64,000 nucleotides of DNA. Source: UBA1952 sp965200035. Lineage in GTDB: Bacteria; Bacteroidota; Bacteroidia; Chitinophagales; Chitinophagaceae. The notes beneath the pieces are model-generated. The model ran no database searches. It was not told the DNA's origin and saw only the letters and a program-made list of their open reading frames with translations. Below are positions 60,566 to 64,000 of this stretch, in pieces; position 1 is the stretch's first letter; every line of letters begins with the position of its first letter. Where the stretch lies: NCBI GenBank assembly GCA_965200035.1, contig OZ241334.1:2108001-2172000 (forward strand), read 5' to 3'. The translations under genes were made by a program, and so were the position numbers.

Positions 60566-61186
60566 TCAGAGATTAATGAGCTTATAGCCGATGGCGATTC
60601 TTACCAAAGCTGCTGTATTCTTGGCCTGCAGCTTCTCCAGAAGATGCTTGCGGTGAGAGTCAACCGTAGAAAGACTGATGAATAGCTGCGCCGCGATCTC
60701 TGCATTGGTCAGGCCTTCTGCAATCAGCGCCAGCACTTCCTTCTCCCGGCGGGTAAGCAGCGGTACATCAGGCGCGTCTTGGCGACGAATGGCTGTGGCA
60801 GCTTCAAAGCTCAGGTATTGCTGGTGGCGCATTACAGTGTGGAGCGCTTCCATGATCTCTTCTTTTGCGGCATTCTTCAGCAGGTAGCCATCTGCGCCTG
60901 CTTCCATCATTTTAGTGATATAGCTGTGCTGGTTGAAGGTGCTCAGCGCAATGATCTTCACGGCGGTGCGCAACGCTTTTACCGCACTGCAAAGTTCTAT
61001 GCCGCTCTGGTCGGGCAGGTTAATATCCATCAGGATCACATCCGGCTCCTGATGATGCACAAATGCCATACAGGCGGCGGCGCTTGACGCGTGGCCCATC
61101 CATTCGATGCTGTCTTCATGCTGAAGAATAGTGCGCACTCCTTCGACCACCATATAATGGTCATCAACGATGAACAGACGAATCAT
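60566..61186 (-). CDS. LuxR/NarL-type response regulator
   Basis: The 206-residue protein has a receiver domain with phospho-acceptor Asp54 in DVILMDINLPDQSG, acidic pair VDDH at 7-10 and the later ALSTF and Lys (YLLKNA). The C-terminal NarL HTH is LTRREKEVLALIAEGLTNAE, FISLSTVDSHRKHLLEKL. Its start overlaps the kinase stop by 4 bp, so the two form one two-component operon. Target genes are not evident. Confidence 0.93.
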   Translation of the reverse strand: MIRLFIVDDHYMVVEGVRTILQHEDSIEWMGHASSAAACMAFVHHQEPDVILMDINLPDQSGIELCSAVKALRTAVKIIALSTFNQHSYITKMMEAGADGYLLKNAAKEEIMEALHTVMRHQQYLSFEAATAIRRQDAPDVPLLTRREKEVLALIAEGLTNAEIAAQLFISLSTVDSHRKHLLEKLQAKNTAALVRIAIGYKLINL

Positions 61187-63141
61187 GATAGTGGCTTTTT
61201 AAACACGATGAAAACAGATGTGCCTTCCGTAGCGGAAGACCTGATGTCCATTGTGCCATTCATATAATCCACGCGGTTGCGGATGCTGGTAAGTCCCATG
61301 CCCTGCTGCTGTTTATCTGCGTTGAAACCATGGCCATTATCTTCTACCGTGATCTCATAGCGGCCATCCGAGCAGGTTACCTGTACCAGTACTTCCGAAG
61401 CACCTGCATGACGAATGATATTGCTGATCAGCTCCTGTACAATGCGGTAAATATTGATGGATGCCGTCTTGTCCGTATCGTCTTCTGACAGACCGGATGT
61501 CTGGCAGGCGAGCTTCAGCACGCCCGTACTGTTTACATACAGGCACATATCCTGCAGCGCAGCATCGAGCCCGAATTTGATCAGCGATTCCGGCATCATA
61601 TTGTGCGCCACGCGGCGTAGTTCGCCAATGGAGGCATCCAGCATATCCAGGCTTTTGCCGAACGCCATCTGCTGGTCGGGTGTCATGATCATATTGTCCT
61701 TCATATTCGCAAATGAGAATTTAATGCCGCTGAGCATTCCGCCCAATCCATCGTGCAGGTCTTTGGCCATGCGCGTGCGCTCTTCATCCTGCGCCTGCAG
61801 CACGGCTTCTGTAGCGTTAAGCTGCTTTTCCTGCTCCAGTTGCAGAATCTTTTGCTCGCTCAACTCCTGCTCACGCTGCATAGCTCTGCGCCTGTTTCTG
61901 TAGCTGCGCAATGAGAGAAAGATGATACAGATGGCGGCAATAAGTGATGCGGTCAATAGTGCCGCCAGCAGCCGGCTTCGCCTGATATCAGCGGCTTGGA
62001 GCTGAATGCGCTGCTCTTTTTTAGTGGTCTCATACTGTGCTTCCAGCTCTAGTGTATTGGCGTCTATTTTTGTTGAGAATATCTGCTGGCGCACCGAATC
62101 ATGCAATGCATTGTAATGAAAGTGATCACTGAGATTGCCCCTTACCAGAGCAATACTGCCCAGTAGCTGATAGCTGTCTTCAAGAGAGGTGAGCAGATGA
62201 TTGGCGCGGGCTGTATCAATTGATTGGTGCGTCAGGAAGCTGGCGCTGTCATAGTCCTTTTGCGTGAAATGGTAGAAGGCCAGGTCCTGCAGCGCAATGC
62301 AGTAATCATCTTTATCGCCCAGCTCCGAAGCCAATTCCAGCGCTTTGCGCGCGCGCTCCAATATGGGTGGATAGTTGCCCGTTGCTTTATAGATATTATC
62401 AAGGTTCAACAGAATGGGCAGTATATCCACTTTACTGCCTGACCTGTTGCCCGAGTCCAACGATTCCTGAAACAGCGCAATTGCTTCCGGATAGCGGTGC
62501 AGCTCATACAGGCAGCTTCCCGTATTGGTCAGCGCATTGCAGATATTGTAGCGGTCGCCAATAGCCCTGCAGAGCGCTATTGCCTGCAAGCCGCACTGAT
62601 AGCCCTTTTCGGGCTGATGCAGTTTTATATAAACGCCGGTAAGATTGCCATTGATCACTACCATCCCTGAAGTGTCTTTCCGCTGCTCGTACACCTTCTT
62701 CGCCTTCAAATAATAGAAGATGCTGCTATCCATATGCAGGCTGCTGTATGAATAATTCAGGGCCATGTTGGTATAGGTAGAGGCAAATCCGCGCTGGTCG
62801 TGCAGCTTTTCTGCCAATGCTTCTCCACGCCGGCACAGCAAAAGACTTTCCTGGAATTTACTTTGCAGCGTAAGTACATAAGCCAGTTCCGTAGTGCTGC
62901 ACAGCCGGCCATAATCGTGGTTGAGGCGTGCAAATAATGAATCGGCCCTGCTGAGATAATACCAGGCGCTGTCAGGCATAATGCTTTCATACTTCGCACC
63001 GATCTCGAAGAGCAGCCATGCCTTGTTGGAATCTTCCCGTGCTACGCGCAGCTGATGAAGAAGGCTGTCCTTCAGTCTTCCGGCAAAGGCGGCAGACTGC
63101 AGCAACATACAGAGCAGTATAGGAAGCAGACGCTTTTTCAT
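61183..63141 (-). CDS. TPR-containing sensor histidine kinase
   Basis: The 652-residue membrane kinase has a signal peptide (PILLCMLLQSAAFAG), about 350 residues of TPR helices in the periplasm (YTNMALNYSYSSLHMDSSIF, CNALTNTGSCLYELHRYPEA), a coiled linker, one transmembrane helix (LLAALLTASLIAAICIIFLS), a HisKA_3 box with phospho-His near residue 461 (ARMAKDLHDGLGGMLSGIKF) and a HATPase domain (EDNGHGFNADKQQQGMGLTS). This NarX-like kinase with a TPR sensor is common in Bacteroidota. It phosphorylates the adjacent regulator. Confidence 0.92.
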   Translation of the reverse strand: MKKRLLPILLCMLLQSAAFAGRLKDSLLHQLRVAREDSNKAWLLFEIGAKYESIMPDSAWYYLSRADSLFARLNHDYGRLCSTTELAYVLTLQSKFQESLLLCRRGEALAEKLHDQRGFASTYTNMALNYSYSSLHMDSSIFYYLKAKKVYEQRKDTSGMVVINGNLTGVYIKLHQPEKGYQCGLQAIALCRAIGDRYNICNALTNTGSCLYELHRYPEAIALFQESLDSGNRSGSKVDILPILLNLDNIYKATGNYPPILERARKALELASELGDKDDYCIALQDLAFYHFTQKDYDSASFLTHQSIDTARANHLLTSLEDSYQLLGSIALVRGNLSDHFHYNALHDSVRQQIFSTKIDANTLELEAQYETTKKEQRIQLQAADIRRSRLLAALLTASLIAAICIIFLSLRSYRNRRRAMQREQELSEQKILQLEQEKQLNATEAVLQAQDEERTRMAKDLHDGLGGMLSGIKFSFANMKDNMIMTPDQQMAFGKSLDMLDASIGELRRVAHNMMPESLIKFGLDAALQDMCLYVNSTGVLKLACQTSGLSEDDTDKTASINIYRIVQELISNIIRHAGASEVLVQVTCSDGRYEITVEDNGHGFNADKQQQGMGLTSIRNRVDYMNGTMDIRSSATEGTSVFIVFKKPLS

Positions 63142-63240
63142 GGTTATAGAATGGCGGAACGTTTACATAAAAGTAGTTCCGCCCCGCAGCCATTCTATCC
63201 CTTTTTTCAGGGATTTTTTAAAAATCCCCTTTTTACAGGA

Positions 63241-63271
63241 TTGTTACAGCCTGCAATCTGAACCACATTTG
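63241..63271 (+). promoter_or_regulatory. Promoter of the beta-helix protein gene
   Basis: TTG (63241-63243) and CACATTTG (63264-63271, one mismatch to TAnnTTTG) with a 20-nt spacer lie 28 bp before the ATG at 63299. Confidence 0.45.
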
Positions 63272-63298
63272 TACCCTAACCAATAAAAATCAGCACTT

Positions 63299-64000
63299 AT
63301 GAAAAAGATGCTTACTCTGGCAGTATTTCTTTGCCTGGCATGTAGCTGTAGCTATGCCAAAATCTGGCGTGTAAATAATGCTGCGAACATCATTGCAGAC
63401 TTCAGCAATCCCAATACCGCAGCGAATTCAGCTTCGGTGATGCCGGGCGATACCTTGCATATAGAGCCTACCGGGATCAACTATTCCAGCATCGACTTGC
63501 ATAAGCCATTGGTCATCATCGGTGGCGGCTATCTGCTGGATACAGCCAACAGCGGCAATGGCGGACTGCAGGCTACTGCCAATCAGTCGATGGTAGGTGG
63601 TTTCTTTTTATACAGCACAGCCGGCGGTACCAAAATCATGGGCATGGTCAGTAACTCTTACGTGTATTATCAGGAAGATAGCGTGAACAATATCAGCTTT
63701 GAGAAGTGCTACCTGAACGGGTTTGTGATGAACAATAAGAACTGCCGGAACCTTACGGTCCGTAAGTCAGTGATTGCAGGCGGTCCGGCCTATTTCAATT
63801 CCGGCACGCTTTCCAATGCCACGATCGAGAATTGCATTATCGCCACCTATTTCGATTGTTCTGCTTTTGTGTCCGGATGCGTTGTCCGCAATTGCGTATT
63901 CGACCAGAACAGCGTCAATATCAACAATTGCTACTTCACCAACAACATCGTTAGTTCCAACATCGCAATGGCCAACAGCATCGTCAAGAATAATTTGTTC
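63299..64000 (+). CDS. Secreted right-handed parallel beta-helix protein (3' end outside window)
   Basis: The gene is open from ATG 63299 to the window end (234 codons seen). The N-terminus is a signal or lipoprotein-type peptide (MLTLAVFLCLACSCSYAK). The rest shows short, degenerate beta-helix rungs rich in N, I and C, such as NISFEKCYLNGFVMNNKNCR, NLTVRKSVIAGG, ATIENCIIATYFDCSAF and VVRNCVFDQNSVNINNCYF. Such proteins are often polysaccharide-active or surface exposed. Enzyme residues cannot be judged from the part seen. Confidence 0.72.
   Translation, partial: MKKMLTLAVFLCLACSCSYAKIWRVNNAANIIADFSNPNTAANSASVMPGDTLHIEPTGINYSSIDLHKPLVIIGGGYLLDTANSGNGGLQATANQSMVGGFFLYSTAGGTKIMGMVSNSYVYYQEDSVNNISFEKCYLNGFVMNNKNCRNLTVRKSVIAGGPAYFNSGTLSNATIENCIIATYFDCSAFVSGCVVRNCVFDQNSVNINNCYFTNNIVSSNIAMANSIVKNNLF

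Overview
The window looks like chromosomal DNA of a Bacteroidota bacterium, probably of the Chitinophagaceae. The pointers are a type IX secretion (T9SS) sorting tail (57138-58856), promoters of the form TTTG - about 19-21 nt - TAnnTTTG (11093, 4629), a small DUF6728-type membrane protein (4432-4593) and tRNA/integrase arrangements typical of this phylum. The genus assignment is inference.

Layout. (1) 1-4750 is core genome: a PfkB sugar kinase, pcm, pdxA, a Rieske-tailed FAD oxidoreductase, a DUF6728 protein and tRNA-Ala(GGC). (2) 4754-53333 is one integrated genomic island of about 48.6 kb. Its left end is the 3' part of the tRNA-Ala gene. Its right end is a perfect 50-bp copy of that sequence (53284-53333), and a tyrosine recombinase (51915-53135) lies next to the right end. 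Paired GGTACAAC boxes, probably integrase arm sites, lie just inside both ends. I see no conjugation or mobilisation genes. (3) 53334-64000 is core/accessory chromosome again: NmrA-type reductase, AraC regulator with a divergent FAD monooxygenase, a T9SS-secreted repeat protein, a Crp/Fnr regulator, a quinone-reductase-like enzyme, a two-component system and the start of a parallel beta-helix protein.

The island is a defence island. From left to right: a compact operon (10594 to 6392, minus strand) encoding an acyl-carrier-like protein, a Cro/CI repressor, an ImmA/IrrE protease, a thymidylate-synthase-like enzyme, a DNA-base-hypermodification-type (HMUDK_hel) protein and a two-domain MazG protein, with a dedicated holo-ACP synthase (6060-6422) and a membrane-anchored dCTP-deaminase/dUTPase-like protein (5130-5969) beside it; an EF-G paralogue behind two leader-peptide/terminator attenuators; an unknown zinc-ribbon protein and a secreted Ycf48-like propeller; a tripartite hipBST-type toxin-antitoxin operon; a RecD-like helicase; a retron-type reverse transcriptase with a partner gene and an upstream cluster of hairpins; a WYL regulator; an AbiE-type toxin-antitoxin pair flanked by imperfect direct repeats; a 1,969-residue DUF4011/SF1 helicase/nuclease; McrBC, with mcrB split by an apparent one-base deletion; and a type I restriction-modification locus interrupted by phosphatase, nuclease-like and DUF2971 genes.

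The strongest candidate for an undescribed system is the 4.75-10.94 kb segment. It joins a phosphopantetheine carrier protein and its activating enzyme to nucleotide-modifying enzymes under an HTH/ImmA switch. Both edges of this segment carry the same 51-bp sequence that marks the left end of the island, which suggests it is a separately acquired mobile unit. The second most interesting feature is the tandem attenuator in front of the EF-G paralogue (11093-11519).
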